Assembly (NCBI GenBank): GCA_032622095.1 | Contig: CP136062.1 | Span: 198,099,887 to 198,163,886 of the forward strand | Direction: 5' to 3' | DNA: 64,000 nucleotides | Source: Siphonodentalium dalli | Lineage: Eukaryota > Mollusca > Scaphopoda > Gadilida > Siphonodentaliidae | Shown here: one piece after another, positions 35,111-46,440 of the stretch | Layout: each line of letters begins with the position of its first letter | Position numbering within the stretch: the first letter of the stretch is position 1 | The notes under the pieces: model-generated | Seen by the model: only the letters and a program-made list of their open reading frames with translations | The model's database searches: none | Told to the model about the DNA's origin: nothing | Position numbers and translations under genes: made by a program

Positions 35111-35217
35111 TTTATAAACGAAATAACGGACATATTTGAAAAGAGTGTTTTTGACGAAATAACGGACATATTTGGAGAAGCGTTTTAAAGAGCGTAAGTA
35201 TATAAATATAAATAATA

Positions 35218-35355
35218 AACGGCGGACTCAACGTGGTCATGGGTTTTGACTGCGATAAAAAATCAGCAAACTCCGCATGAACCCCTTTGGGGTTTATGCA
35301 GTTTGCTGAATTTTTCTCGCGGTCAAAATCCCATGACCACATTGAAACCGCCGTT
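35218..35355. repeat. 138-bp foldback hairpin
   Basis: Arms pair end to end: AACGGCGG/CCGCCGTT, GTGGTCATGGG/CCCATGACCAC, TCAGCAAACT/AGTTTGCTGA, AACCCC/GGGGTT at the centre. Mismatches are few and there is essentially no loop. Confidence 0.9.
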
Positions 35356-35359
35356 CATT

Positions 35360-35990
35360 TCTTATATAAAACAAAGTGCACCATTCCAAATTTCATGCAT
35401 AGAAACAAGTTTTATTCCACACCGAGATGCCAGGCCAGATGGCACTGAGTAAAATTTTATTCCATAAAATTATATGGATAGCATACACACACTGTTTACA
35501 TTTAAAACAATTACATGTTTCTGCAATACGCTCAAATTCTTTCATCCTATCTGCGTTTCTACGTAACTCTGGGTGAGAATTTCACACTATATGTGCCATG
35601 AAGCTGAATGAGCTAAGATCGCATGTAGTAGCATCATGATTTATAATGGAATATGCAATGGTGTGAATGTAATCAATTTCAATTGGGGGAGGGTCCGGGA
35701 GGGTGCGCGAGATCTTCTTTTTTTTTTATTTACAGCTGGGAGTTACCGTTCAAATCTCGAGATTAACGGGGTCTTTATTGGTGTTATATGGTGCTGACAA
35801 GTTCATTTAATGACAAAATTACGATTAGCCAATTAAGCTGGATAAACAACACATGTGGCGGCACACGTCGGTTTCATTTGCGGCCCAACCAAATATACCA
35901 CATGTAATTTCATTAGGTTGTCACTTGAGGGACCTAGCAGCAATAATACGCATCGTAGCATTGATCTTGGTTATGAGCAATTTTGAGGAG
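35360..35990. other. No feature recognised
   Basis: No frame or repeat of note. A minus-strand AATAAA lies at about 35776 (seen as TTTATT), relevant to the next entry. Confidence 0.35.
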
Positions 35991-35995
35991 CTTTC

Positions 35996-36244
35996 TTAAT
36001 CTTCAAGTATTTTTCGCAAATTGCCCAGACCATCTGGTGTGTTAAACTCTTCCCTAAACCGAAATGAGGCCAGTCCGTCCCATTTAAATCGCGCGCGGTG
36101 GCTTCGCACGCAACGGAAACGTATCATGCCATGAACCATGTATGAATTTACCAGTATTACTAAACTGAATTCCAAGATAATTTCATTCATTAACAGCTTC
36201 TGACACTTGGGAGTAATGGAAGCCAAATCTGACTGGTTACACAA
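35996..36244 (-). other. Possible terminal exon, minus strand, unidentified
   Basis: Open for 82 codons to a TAA-type stop near 35996. The last 45 codons are exon-like in composition and retain CpG: HGMIRFRCVRSHRARFKWDG, then FRFREEFNTPDGLGNLRKI. The N-terminal part contains a hydrophobic run (ILEFSLVILVNSYMV). Acceptor-like strings (GTGTAACCAG, CAAGTGTCAG) stand at its upstream side and an AATAAA about 215 bp past the stop. No family is named with confidence. A transposon remnant or chance frame remains possible. Confidence 0.3.
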
Positions 36245-36249
36245 ATCAG

Positions 36250-38080
36250 TACAAGCATATATATAATCTTACTACCGGCTCTGGTGTACTTCCGTACACA
36301 AAACTACACAATAATTGTTTAAATACAAGCACCATCGGTCTCTATTGGCACAATTCAAGTACAATTGCATTTTAGATTGGAATTTACGAAACTATACATA
36401 TAAAGCTGGACATCAATATTGGAACACACACAGGATAAATTTCTATCAGGCTAATTGCTAACCTTATATCGAGTTACAACAAACGAGGCCGCATCGACAA
36501 GTTCGTGGCATCTGGGCACTGGCTGATTTATTACCTCTTGCGTGATGAGGTGAAATCAAAGAGATACCGATACCGGATATGGCATTAATTTGTCCATACA
36601 TTAGGAAGAAAATTCCAGGGATATACATGTACGATGGGTTCTTCTCAGAAGATAGCAGTCATTCTACTTACATATTTGGGACTGGCCACGACTGCTACAG
36701 TTACCATTCTGTAGTCGATCCCAGTCTATCTGCTATATTTTCAAGGCAATTACTTTACTTAATGCGTGTTAAAAGTCGATAATCGTTCTTGGCTGCGTGG
36801 TATTCTCGTGGTGATTCCTTTGTGCGATTGGCAGCATCATTTTATTTAACGGAAATTTTATCGAAATTCAACCCGTCGATTGTAAAAATTGGCCCAGAGA
36901 AAGTAAAGATACCAATATACCGCGATTACTCATAAAAATAACTTATATATGAGAGTCGGAAATGGTGCCGATACACATGCATTATTTCAAGAATGGTGCT
37001 AACTTAATACTAAATAACTCGAATATTTTGACAGGAACATATGACTATATATATTTATTGAATCTTATAGATTTACATCTTCCTTTTGTTAGATCGAAAA
37101 TATCTTGACAGGACCTTTGATAAATCTTCAATTTAGTTTCAATTTAGAATTTGTCTGGTATCAATGTCCGTTTATTTTTAAACAAACCTTCGAACGTTGT
37201 GTCGGATCAGAACCTTTCAATAGATTTTACTCCAATATATTTACACGAACATTTGAATATTTAATATGTGTTAAAAGAATAATATATTCTGACCTGATGA
37301 AATTCGTTACATGGAAACTATTTCGATGGATGGATGGCTTCGTTTTGCTAATTATTTCATACATGTATAATCAATATCCGCAACCAGCGCAGAGGGCTTC
37401 AGCACAAAATGTCCCTATTTTAAATTTGATTTTACTGCAATATTTTGTTTACAGAAATATGTGATTATGTTTTATATATATTAAACAAATAAAATATTAA
37501 AACTGATAGTCGGCGTTACAAGCATGGCAATTATGTCCACGGAAACTTATATATTGTCAGTTTTGTTAATCTACATGATGTGGGTGGGGTTAGGGTATTT
37601 ACTGGTATAACCTGCGTGTGTGTATATTCGACCTCATGTCAAGTGCCCTCCCATAAGTTTTACGATAATATTTATTTTTATATACTTTATTGAAATTAAT
37701 TAACGTATGGGTCAATTCAAGTTTCAACTTTTAAAACACGATGGTCAGTGATAAGTTGGTCAGCTGATTATGAAACATTTTGAAAACACATTGCTTCTTC
37801 ATAGCATTATGATATAACCCCATGCAGACACCATCGAAGACAAAGAGGTCAGCTAAAGCATGTACAATTAGACAAATATTGTAGATACCGTTCGTATTGG
37901 GGCTTAGTGTGGTATTTTGCAAAATTTAGTTTTTTAAATTTAAATTTTTGAAAATGATTTTTCACCAATGCAACTGAAATAGTCCTGGTAAATTCAAAAA
38001 AGAAACTAAAATTAAAATTTATTGTTTTGAAAGTTATGTCCATCAATACAACTATATAACGGTAATTTTAAAAAGGGAAG
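36250..38080. other. No feature recognised
   Basis: Small frames at 36579-36782 and 37105-37464 have no recognisable domain and lie in AT-rich sequence. No repeat shared with the rest of the window was seen. Confidence 0.35.
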
Positions 38081-38084
38081 TGGG

Positions 38085-38205
38085 CAGACGACCAATCCTG
38101 GCCATACTGCCCATGTACAATGCAAGTTCTCCACTTGTTCTCACTGCATGTTGTAATGTAAATGTTTTGTACGAATAAAGTATCTAATCTGATCTAATAA
38201 AAAAT
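38085..38205 (+). mobile_element. Possible retroposon 3' tail
   Basis: GGGCAGACGACCAATCCTGG leads to ACGAATAAAGTATCTAATC and then TGATCTAAT. A poly(A)-signal-containing end with a short tail repeat of this kind is typical of CR1/L2-type LINE or LINE-dependent SINE 3' ends. No coding part is attached. Confidence 0.3.
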
Positions 38206-39590
38206 TATTGGGCAATCTTTGAGGGGCAGATGTCCGAGATGCAATCGTCCTTATCCCGCGATTAGAAACTGTACTGTGTAACCGATGTCCCATATCCGTA
38301 AACTCCGTGTGAAATTGTCTCTCCGGTGTCTAATGCATCACGCGTGTATGTGCGTATGACGTGGAGTCTATGTTGTGTACAAATCATGTAATGCCTCTAG
38401 ACCTGTTCAGTTATCACTGTAACTGCATGTTCCGCAGACACCCGGAAATTAATAACGGATGGACAAAAATGAGACAATGGGCTAATCAAGCCACTGTTTA
38501 GAGATTATCAAAAGGGTGCCATTTTAAAAAGCGGCGATGGGTGAAGTCAGTGCACAGGAAACCGCCGATTGTTTTTATATGAGATATGGACATTTGCATT
38601 AAATTAATTCGATGTCAGGTTCGTTGGTACCAAGAATGGGAATGTCCCCCGCCTGTGCATTGGGTATGTGGCATTAAAACCACCCGCGCGTACAATGAAA
38701 TATATAATTATTCATGAAATGCTGATTTTTCTCCGATTATTTTGACAGAAACATGCGAATATTTTGTCAAGTTGAAAAGCGTTTCTGTGGATATCAGAGT
38801 CCGTTTTCAGATCGAAAATATTTCCACATGAACATTGTTTAGTTAACCTGGGCGTTGGTGTGGGACATGCGGAATACCAACAATTATTGTTTATGTTTTA
38901 GTTCATTATTTTATTTATCTCCTTTTATTTACAAGACTGTTTTTGTTTTACTGTACCACTCGCAAATATTATCAGGAAGTTCTTTATAAACACTCGGATG
39001 AAACTGTCTGTTTGCAATATATCAATCCTCGACGACACGAATATTATCTATCATGTCAATTTACGAATAATTCCATAATATCAAATGACATAATTATTTA
39101 AGTGATGTGATCGAATTGATTGTACGCACCAAATGAATCAGACTCATTTTACTTGCATTATTTATCTATTGAATGTTATGAGACACATTTACACCAGCTG
39201 GTCAGTGCGCGCGTAATCGGCGTTTATAAAAGAAAATTACTAGATATTTGTACATTACGGAATTGTTTAAATGAATATGTGTGAAATCTATATTACTGAA
39301 ATATATCGCCAAACATGGGTGCATTGGAACTGTTATGTAGGGTGGGATGTCATATTGACAACCTCACATTATATGTTATATTGTGTGTGCTATAAAATAT
39401 GCATATGTGCATATATATGAAATTACTTTGATACTGACAATTCTTGAAAATTTTATTAATTGTTGAAAATGAGCATTTTAAATTAAATTTGGAAAAACTA
39501 AATTTTATTTATAAATTTTGATCCCAGTTTTCAAAACAAATTAATTTAAATTTGAGACTTTAGTTACGTTTTTGGACATTAAATTCGATA
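38206..39590. other. No feature recognised
   Basis: AT-rich, no credible frame, no repeat partner noticed in the window. Confidence 0.35.
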
Positions 39591-39595
39591 TTTTA

Positions 39596-39960
39596 AAGTG
39601 ATCTGAAACACTCCGGTAGGGTGATGAAATAGAAATGGAGAATATCTTGCTGAAAGTAGTTATTTTTACAAATATTATATCCAAATTGACAGAACACACC
39701 GTAATTCTTATATATATGCATTAAATACAGTGACCCCCCCGATGGCGAAATCATTTGTGTTAATTTACCGCCGATAGTTGCGTCCCGAATCGGGAAGTAA
39801 ATATTTACAATTGAGCGTAGTTCAGACGATGTTTTCTATGAAGTGGTACGGTCGATTTGTTTGAGATTTTCGGCAATGTTAGTAGAATTCTACATCCCCT
39901 CATGGCATAGCGCATGCATACTAACTAATCAGTTTCACGCGTCCGAACAAGTGCATAATA
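39596..39960 (+). repeat. Interspersed repeat C, copy 1 (paired with 45366-45715)
   Basis: Shared ordered blocks: GTGAT-TGAAACACTCC-GTAGGGTGA, TTTTACAAATATTA, ACACACC-T-ATTCTTATATAT, CGCCGATAGTT-CGTCCCGAATC, GAGCGTAGTTC-GACGATGTTTTCT and ACTAAC-CAGTTTCAC. Confidence 0.7.
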
Positions 39961-40680
39961 TGTCTTTAACTTATGAATTTTTGTAATGTTATATCCAAAT
40001 TTTCAGCCATTTGTTAGAACACGATATCGCCGCACAAACTACCGAAACCATTTGCGTACATGTAATTTGAACAAACACAAGAAAATAGTAATGCCAACTA
40101 AAATAAAATGCGACAACAAAACATGACATGGATATAAAGGCCATAGACACAGATAAACAAATATGATATATATATATATATAATTCAATATATGAAATTA
40201 TTTTTTATTATAAAAGATTTTATCTGACAATTCTGTATTCATTGACGCTAAGACCACGTGCGATTTTTCCGTGTTTTTTCCGTGTTTTTTCCGTGTTAAA
40301 ATGTTGGCCACGCGTGGTTTTGAAAACACCACGGGCCTTGTATACTGTAGTTGACACATCTTGACTTATAGAATATATCGTGGCGCATCCATTCTAACAA
40401 TACCCCTCTCCCAATCATGTTGACGTGCTATAGTGAACAGTCATTGAAGTTTTAACTAATCTAGCCGAAATGTAGGCTAAGCGTTTTTTGGAATGCGTAA
40501 CCGTCTATGACGTGTCATCGGTCGACCCCATTCATGACTGATTTGATGGATACGCTCACAGTATGTAGCCCACCACGCATGTGTACCGTCATGTATCAAT
40601 CACCATAACGAATGCAAATTTAGCCCTCCCCCGTACTTGTAATTTAACAGAACCCAGCTGTTCGAAGCCAAAGTTAAACT
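39961..40680. other. No gene recognised; short triplicate near 40265
   Basis: TTTTTTCCGTG is repeated three times at 40265-40298. Otherwise unremarkable. Confidence 0.4.
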
Positions 40681-41099
40681 ATCTCTCAATTGCTAATTAT
40701 TAGTGCCTCTTTAAAATCATTATAGGTAAACAAAACCAATCCCGTGACATTCCCTGCGTCATGTCACTTTTGTGCACCAATTTCTCCACATATCTCCATG
40801 AAATAATAATAAACGCTCTTTAATGATTGTATACCAATGAAATCATCTGAGGTCAAAGAAGCCTATCACGTGAAATCACCTGGTCGGGTGATTAATCTGT
40901 ACCAATTTTTCTTCATATAATTTGAGCCTATAGCGAATGCCTTTATTGCTCGCATTTGCCCATTAAATATATTCTTTAATTGTCCTCCGAGATCGAAGAT
41001 TAGCAAAAACAAAATATTACATACATGTATAACATATTTACAAAGGATATCTGAAAGAGATAACACATACTAGTTTATGAGATAAGCAACGTCAGAAAA

Positions 41100-41220
41100 G
41101 ACAGTGGTATATATATACCCATACATATACATAAACATATACACACACATACACATACACACATATAGATATATATATATATATATACATACACATACAT
41201 ATACATACACATACATACAT

Positions 41221-41265
<45 letters not shown>

Positions 41266-41348
41266 TATACACGTATACATACATACACATACACGCATAC
41301 ATACGCACACATACATACACACGTACACATACACATATATATATATAT
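41100..41348. repeat. CA/TA microsatellite
   Basis: Mixed (CATA)n, (ACAC)n and (TA)n. The five open frames over this tract on both strands are low-complexity readings. Confidence 0.95.
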
Positions 41349-41466
41349 GCATAATTATAGTCTCAATTGTATTGTGGGTCGTATATACTCAGAACGATGT
41401 AATCATTAGTCAGAGGTCAAAGGTTTGTTAAGTTCCGGTGACCTTGTATTAATTAACAGAACGATA

Positions 41467-41856
41467 TTAACCGGTATCTAGATGGTAAAATTTCCAAATA
41501 TTTGCTGCTAAACGTGAGAAGAACAAGACTAATTCGTCGGTATGGAGCACACCGGGAACTTCTAACGGCGGGTGGCCGAGATAGCAACCCAATAGTTGAT
41601 AAGTGTCTAGGTTATCAAGAAATACGAATGTTTCGGTGCCGAATTGGTCAATAATATCGAACCATACAATATTCCTAACATCAGCAAGAGCTACACAGTC
41701 ACAAAATACATGTTGTACAATACATTCATATAAAAGTCCACATTTGCGGCATTTACCTTTGTCCCTATAGGCGGTGTGAGCCACTAAACGGGCAATAAGC
41801 AAGAAGATATATTTCTCTGATGGTTGGGATTTACACGCATGCCACAGTGGAGACAT
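41467..41856 (-). pseudogene. LINE polyprotein C-terminal fragment, minus strand
   Basis: 129 codons reading into a TAG near 41480. It contains the post-RT Cys/His cluster typical of LINE C-termini (GKCRKCGLLYECIVQHVFCD) preceded by an arginine-rich helix-like segment with LIARLVAHTAYRDK. After the cluster come acidic and hydrophobic residues (DNLDTYQLLGCYLG), ending near a FFSRLAANIWKFYH helix. The endonuclease and RT parts are missing. It sits beside a microsatellite inside a split tandem repeat, so it probably arrived as a 5'-truncated insertion. The clade is not assigned. Confidence 0.65.
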
Positions 41857-42545
41857 ATCAAGAGAATTGTGGAAATGAGATAGAGTTAAATTTTTTCTTT
41901 TAATTGCTAATTATTAGTGCATCTTTAAATCATGTGAGGTCAACACACCCAATCCCTTGACATGCCCTGCGTCATTCCAGTTGTGTCACCAATTTCCCCC
42001 ACTCATCTTCAGGAATTAAAATAAACGCCCTTTATTGATTATATGACCATGTAGGTCATCTGATGTCAAAGACGCCTATCGCGTGACAACCACCTGGTCG
42101 GGTGATTCATCTGTACCAGTTTCCCTACATATACTTTGAGCCTATAACTAACGCTCTTTATTGCTCACATTTGTCCATTAAAATCGTCTGAGATCAACGG
42201 CATCCGGATAAAGTTACATTTATCTTTTAATTTCTTATTATAAGTGCATCTTTAAATAATTTGAGGTCAACAACCCCATTCTCTTGACATGCCATGCGTC
42301 ATTCGACTTTTGTCACCAATTTTCTCACATATCTTCTGGAATGATGATAAACGCTCTTTATTGATTATATTCCCATGTAAGTCATCTTGGGTCGAAGATG
42401 CCTATCGCGTGACATTCATCAAGTTGGGTGGTTCATTTGTACCAATTTTCCTACAAATACTTTAAACTTATAAAGAACGCTCTTTATTGCTCAAATTTGA
42501 CACTTAAAGACGTCTGATGTCAACGGCATCTATACCACACCATAT

Positions 42546-42890
42546 GGGTCATCCCCGTGTTTAAACTTACACCGACCAGATTGCAACCATTTTTGGTCTA
42601 TAACCAATTAGTTAGTTAAATGCGTTGTTATTGCCCCTTTAGGACATCTGATGTCAATGGGACCTATCTAATAATATTTTCCGGGCCAAATTACCCATAT
42701 ATCCAACCTCATTAGTAACTGACCAATGTGGATGTCTACTTAATGCATGGTTTATTCAGATGTAATTCTATATCTCCTGTGTCATATATCTCAGGATTTT
42801 GAATTTTAAAAGTTGATATTGAGTAAGCGGTTTTAATTAGAAGATATAACCCATAATCAGTCTTCGTCATGCAAACATATTCCCAAATTA
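42546..42890. other. No feature recognised
   Basis: AT-rich transition sequence. No gene. Confidence 0.35.
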
Positions 42891-42894
42891 ACAG

Positions 42895-43178
42895 TATTTA
42901 TCACAATAAAACCAGGTCCCCCTAATGTCGGTCTGTAACACTGTCAGATATACACTACCGATAATTTAATTGCATATATCTATTAAAATATTCATTCCGC
43001 GCAAAACTATCGACAGTTGGTGATCACACATGACAGGAAAAATATATAACTTTGCATGTTAAATTCACTTAAAAAACACGCTAAACATTAGGGGGACACA
43101 CAAAAAGTCGCCCTAATGTAAAAGTCGCCCTAATGTGGGCTATTTACACACAAATGTCTCCCTAATGTGGCTTCCGCG

Positions 43179-43181
<3 letters not shown>
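42895..43181 (+). repeat. Repeat with GTCCCCCTAATGT / GTCTCCCTAATGT motifs
   Basis: AACCAGGTCCCCCTAATGTC at 42909 and GTCGCCCTAATGTAAAAGTCGCCCTAATGT near 43106-43136 (read as two adjacent units), plus an inverted copy ATTAGGGGGACACA near 43088. Partly matches 4680-5025 in inverted orientation. Confidence 0.6.

Positions 43182-43252
<71 letters not shown>
43182..43252. repeat. (TA)n microsatellite
   Basis: Uninterrupted TA repeat of about 71 bp lying exactly before Helitron-type interior sequence. Confidence 0.95.
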
Positions 43253-43255
<3 letters not shown>

Positions 43256-43750
43256 TTTATAGAATCGAAAACGGCTGCACCGATCGAGACCAAACTTCCC
43301 ATCTAATGGTAAAAACTCGCGGGAATGGTCGTCGCGGCATTTTGGAGAAGCTCCGAGCACCCGTTCTTCACTCCCAGTCACACAAAACGGCACTGTGGGT
43401 TTAATCGCCCGATGTAATCTTCACATTGAAACGGGTATCTACCCACAAATGATATATATGCGTGTGTCCTTTATAGACTCGAACCGATTGAGCTCAAACT
43501 TGCTACCTATGGATACTTTTGTGCGGAAAGTGTCATGGACGGGTTAAATTGTGACCCCGATCTGACCTTGACCTTGAAAATGATCAATTCAAGGTCAAAT
43601 CTGGTAAAACTGGCGGATTTCGACGAAATTTTACACCTAGGTGCAGCATACGTGTCTCCGAAGCTGTTGCAATTGCTTTTTCGAACAGAGCATACGTGTC
43701 TCGGAAGCTGTTGCAATTGCATTTGAACGGAATTTTAACCCCGAAACAGG
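43253..43750 (+). mobile_element. Helitron-family internal fragment
   Basis: TTATAGAATCGAAAACGGCTG and TTATAGACTCGAACCGATTG begin two diverged units. The second continues through TGGACGGGTTAAATTGTGACC, CTGACCTTGACCTTGAAAAT, TCAAGGTCAAATCTGG and GGATTTCGACGAAATTTTAC, the same block order as 56985-57160 and 62110-62640. No clear CTAG terminus, so truncated. Confidence 0.6.
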
Positions 43751-44770
43751 GCCCTAGACGCTAGACTCACAAGCCCGTAAGTAGCCATCCCACGCACTCA
43801 GAAGTTGTATACAAGTGCAGTTTATGTACAGGGCCCAGTTTTGGCAGCACAACGAAAACGTCCGGCGACCATTTGAATCAGCTGACCGTCGGTATTCAAT
43901 AGCGACCGAAGTTTGAATTTTATGCTTTTACAATCAAAATCTCTTTATTCTCGCAGTTATTGTACCCAATTAGGGATAAATAAGAACAAGATATGTGCAA
44001 GCTTTATAATGTATTTTATTACATATCTATCAACGTAATTCGCATGATTGCACGAGTTTCCAGGCGTGTGATAATTCTCAGAATCGCACTAGTGCAATCT
44101 GTCGACGGAACTATTTCATTCAGTGTTAAAACTCAATTAAATTCACATTTTCTGTACCGGAGATGTACGATTGTGAGTCAATTTACTATGATACGGAGAT
44201 ATGTAATAAAAATAGAACCGCATGAGTGTCTGGATTTTGACGTAATTATCGCACGAGATTTGTTGGCGGAGCGATACCTCGAGTGCGGGACGCAATATAC
44301 ATGCGGTTCTATCTATGTATATTGGTGTTTTCATAATAACTGTTATTATCAATGAAGATAATTTTCTAAAAATCTGTTTGTAAGTATTTTGAAATTTGGT
44401 ACAGGCAATTATTGTGATTCAATATTTAGGAACCATCAAATCGTTGATAATTATAACCCCGTGTGCAATACTATTATGGCATGAGCAATATTTAAAATTT
44501 TGCTATTTTCAGGTGCCAACTTTTGAAGAACTTCTGTAAACTAGAACTTTTTTCAAAAAGCGCAGTTTATATAGCCGTAATACATGTATCATATCCGAAG
44601 GTCATGAGAGGACACTTAGTGGGTGTTCTCATTTAGAAAGAAACCCACCCATCAATAATTTACTGTATCTGAGAATGGTCATGTCGTACTTGCTGAGCAA
44701 TTAAAACATTGAGACTGAGAAGAGTTTTAACTGATAGGTCCATAGCCAAATCCATAGCCGACCAGGACCA
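43751..44770. other. No gene recognised
   Basis: The 120-codon frame at 43993-44355 has a mirror frame on the other strand and no domain. It is not called a gene. Confidence 0.35.
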
Positions 44771-44784
44771 TGTGATATAAAGCG

Positions 44785-44877
44785 CAGGTCCACAGAACAA
44801 AAATTTACACCACCCCAATAGTACTTAATAGGAATAAGTACTATTGGGGTGGGGTCAATTTTTGTTCTGGGGACCTG
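44785..44877. repeat. 93-bp palindrome flanked by a 13-bp direct repeat
   Basis: CAGGTCC-CAGAACAAAAATT-ACACCACCCCAATAGTACTTA pairs with TAAGTACTATTGGGGTGG-GT-AATTTTTGTTCTG-GGACCTG around a 6-bp centre. TGTGATATAAAGC occurs at 44771 and again at 44876, partly overlapping the palindrome ends, like a target duplication of a foldback insertion. Confidence 0.85.
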
Positions 44878-44885
44878 TGATATAA

Positions 44886-45340
44886 AGCTCTGGGCAGTTG
44901 TACGTGTACGAAATTAGCCGCTATTCCCAATTGTACAACCAAATTAATACTATGAACTTACGAGTTATACGACTGCCGGGTATATGTGTCTTTTTACAGT
45001 TGTATACGACTCGGGACAGGGGTAGCGGAGTACAAAAGCGGCATACAACTAGTTCTTGCATTTTTAGCCTCATTTATATATAAGACTGCAAAGCTACGAG
45101 CGAAGATTCGTTCATAACTTTTTGCCTAGACTTGTATATATTGTATATTAGTTGTTCACTTCGATGCTGGGTGTTTTTATTCATTCTATATCGCTTAAAC
45201 ATAGTTATTGCCAATACGTATTACGATACAAGTTGTCAATGGGATTAAAGGACACGTGCGAACCACTTATGCATACATGTAACATCCTCACCCAATCACC
45301 TATTTGTGTCTGAATCTGTATCATTTTAGCACCGGAGCCT
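44886..45340 (+). repeat. Interspersed repeat copy B (paired with 3530-4380), first part
   Basis: Same block order as copy A from AGCTCTGGGCAGTTGTAC onward, with single-copy rather than doubled 102-bp unit. At the position where copy A carries the TTAA element, copy B reads TCGCTTAAACATAG without an insert. Confidence 0.7.
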
Positions 45341-45365
45341 TTCGAATTGTTTGCGCCTTTATTAT

Positions 45366-45715
45366 TAAAGTGATATGAAACACTCCAGTAGGGTGACCAC
45401 ATATAAATGGTGAATAATCTTCCTCAAAGAGGTTATATTTTACAAATATTAATTTGACAACACACACCATCATTCTTATATATTAATGAAATCCAGAAAC
45501 TCTCGATCATTTTCGTAAGTTTATCGCCGATAGTTACGTCCCGAATCTAGACGTAAATATTTACATTTGAGCGTAGTTCGGACGATGTTTTCTGTGGAGT
45601 GGTACGGTCAATTTGCTTCACATTTTCGGCTATGATGTTGGAATGCTACATTCTCCCAGTTGGAATGGTGCCTGAATACTAACTTACCAGTTTCACATAC
45701 CGGAACAAGTCCATA
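45366..45715 (+). repeat. Interspersed repeat C, copy 2
   Basis: Colinear with 39596-39960 (TATGAAACACTCCAGTAGGG, CGCCGATAGTTACGTCCCGA, GAGCGTAGTTCGGACGATG). Confidence 0.7.
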
Positions 45716-45800
45716 GTTTGGGAACTCATTATATTATACCGGTTAGTATGGCGTACTCATCGGACGGAGATAAAGTCGCTTGTGGTCACCCTACATCATC
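45716..45800 (+). repeat. Interspersed repeat copy B, last part
   Basis: GGGAACTCATT, ATGGCGTACTCAT and AAGTCGCTTGTGGTCAC match 4292-4375. The repeat C sequence lies between the two parts of copy B, so either repeat C inserted into it or the two are parts of one larger element. Confidence 0.6.
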
Positions 45801-46157
45801 GCCAACTTTCGAAAGCCAAAACATATCAAATTTGGCTCGATACATGCATGTGCGTAATTCGACTTGTGGATCGGAGAAATAAATATACATGCTCGGTGCG
45901 AGACATCGATGCCGAAAACACCTCAATATAATCTAGTGATCCGCGGTTAGCTAAACACTCACGCTCGTGTATAGTCTGCAATTCCCCGACCCCGAGTCCA
46001 AGTCTAACTCAGTACTACATGTATATAACACTAGTAAGCTATACCTGGACGAGTATTGTCGAGTAAGCCTATACAGCGGTACGTACGATTTATACATGGC
46101 TTCTTATATACGCGGGTATATACTATAACATGCCACGAAACTCCACTGATGTAGGCT

Positions 46158-46440
46158 AACGTCCGTAGAGATCACATTACACCAGTACAAAACCGTGGAC
46201 ATTTTTGAAGTTTTGACAGGGAACCTTATGATATGATGTTGAAAAAATAACGCGGGGACTATATTTCTTAGTTATTATCTGTTCCTTAATAACGTACTAA
46301 GGTGAACTCGAAATTGTTTTTTCGACTTTATAAGGTTTCCTGTCAAAACTTCGAAAAAGTTCCAAGGTTTTGTGTACTCGGGTGGAATATGATCTCTAAG
46401 GGCGTTAGCCAGAGTCGAGATTCATGGCATGATCTAGCAC
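46158..46440. mobile_element. Foldback element, uninterrupted copy
   Basis: GTAGAGATCACATTACACC, AGTACAAAACCGTGG, TTTGAAGTTTTGACAGGGAA pair with TTTCCTGTCAAAACTTCGAAA, CCAAGGTTTTGTGTACT and GGTGGAATATGATCTCTAAG. The outer right end GATTCATGGCATGATCTA is the inverse of the 18288 and 16404 outer ends. Confidence 0.75.

Larger units (their letters stand above)
40685..42545 (+). repeat. ~330-bp tandem repeat, split by an insertion
   Basis: Three units begin near 40688, 41900 and 42228 with TTGCTAATTATTAGTGC-TCTTTAAA, followed by CTTGACAT-CCCTGCGTCAT, AATAAACGCTCTTTA, GTCAAAGA-GCCTATCGCGTGA and CACCTGGTCGGGTGATT-ATCTGTACCA. Between the first and second units, about 41080-41890 is foreign: a microsatellite plus a LINE fragment. 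Confidence 0.8.

Noticed and set aside
37105-37464. 119-codon frame as a gene
   Set aside because: AT-driven composition and no recognisable domain or splice context.
41070-41409. Overlapping frames of YVCVCMYV type
   Set aside because: Translations of a CA/TA microsatellite in several frames and on both strands.
43993-44355. 120-codon frame as a gene
   Set aside because: A mirrored frame exists on the opposite strand, composition is unremarkable, and no domain or gene context is seen.
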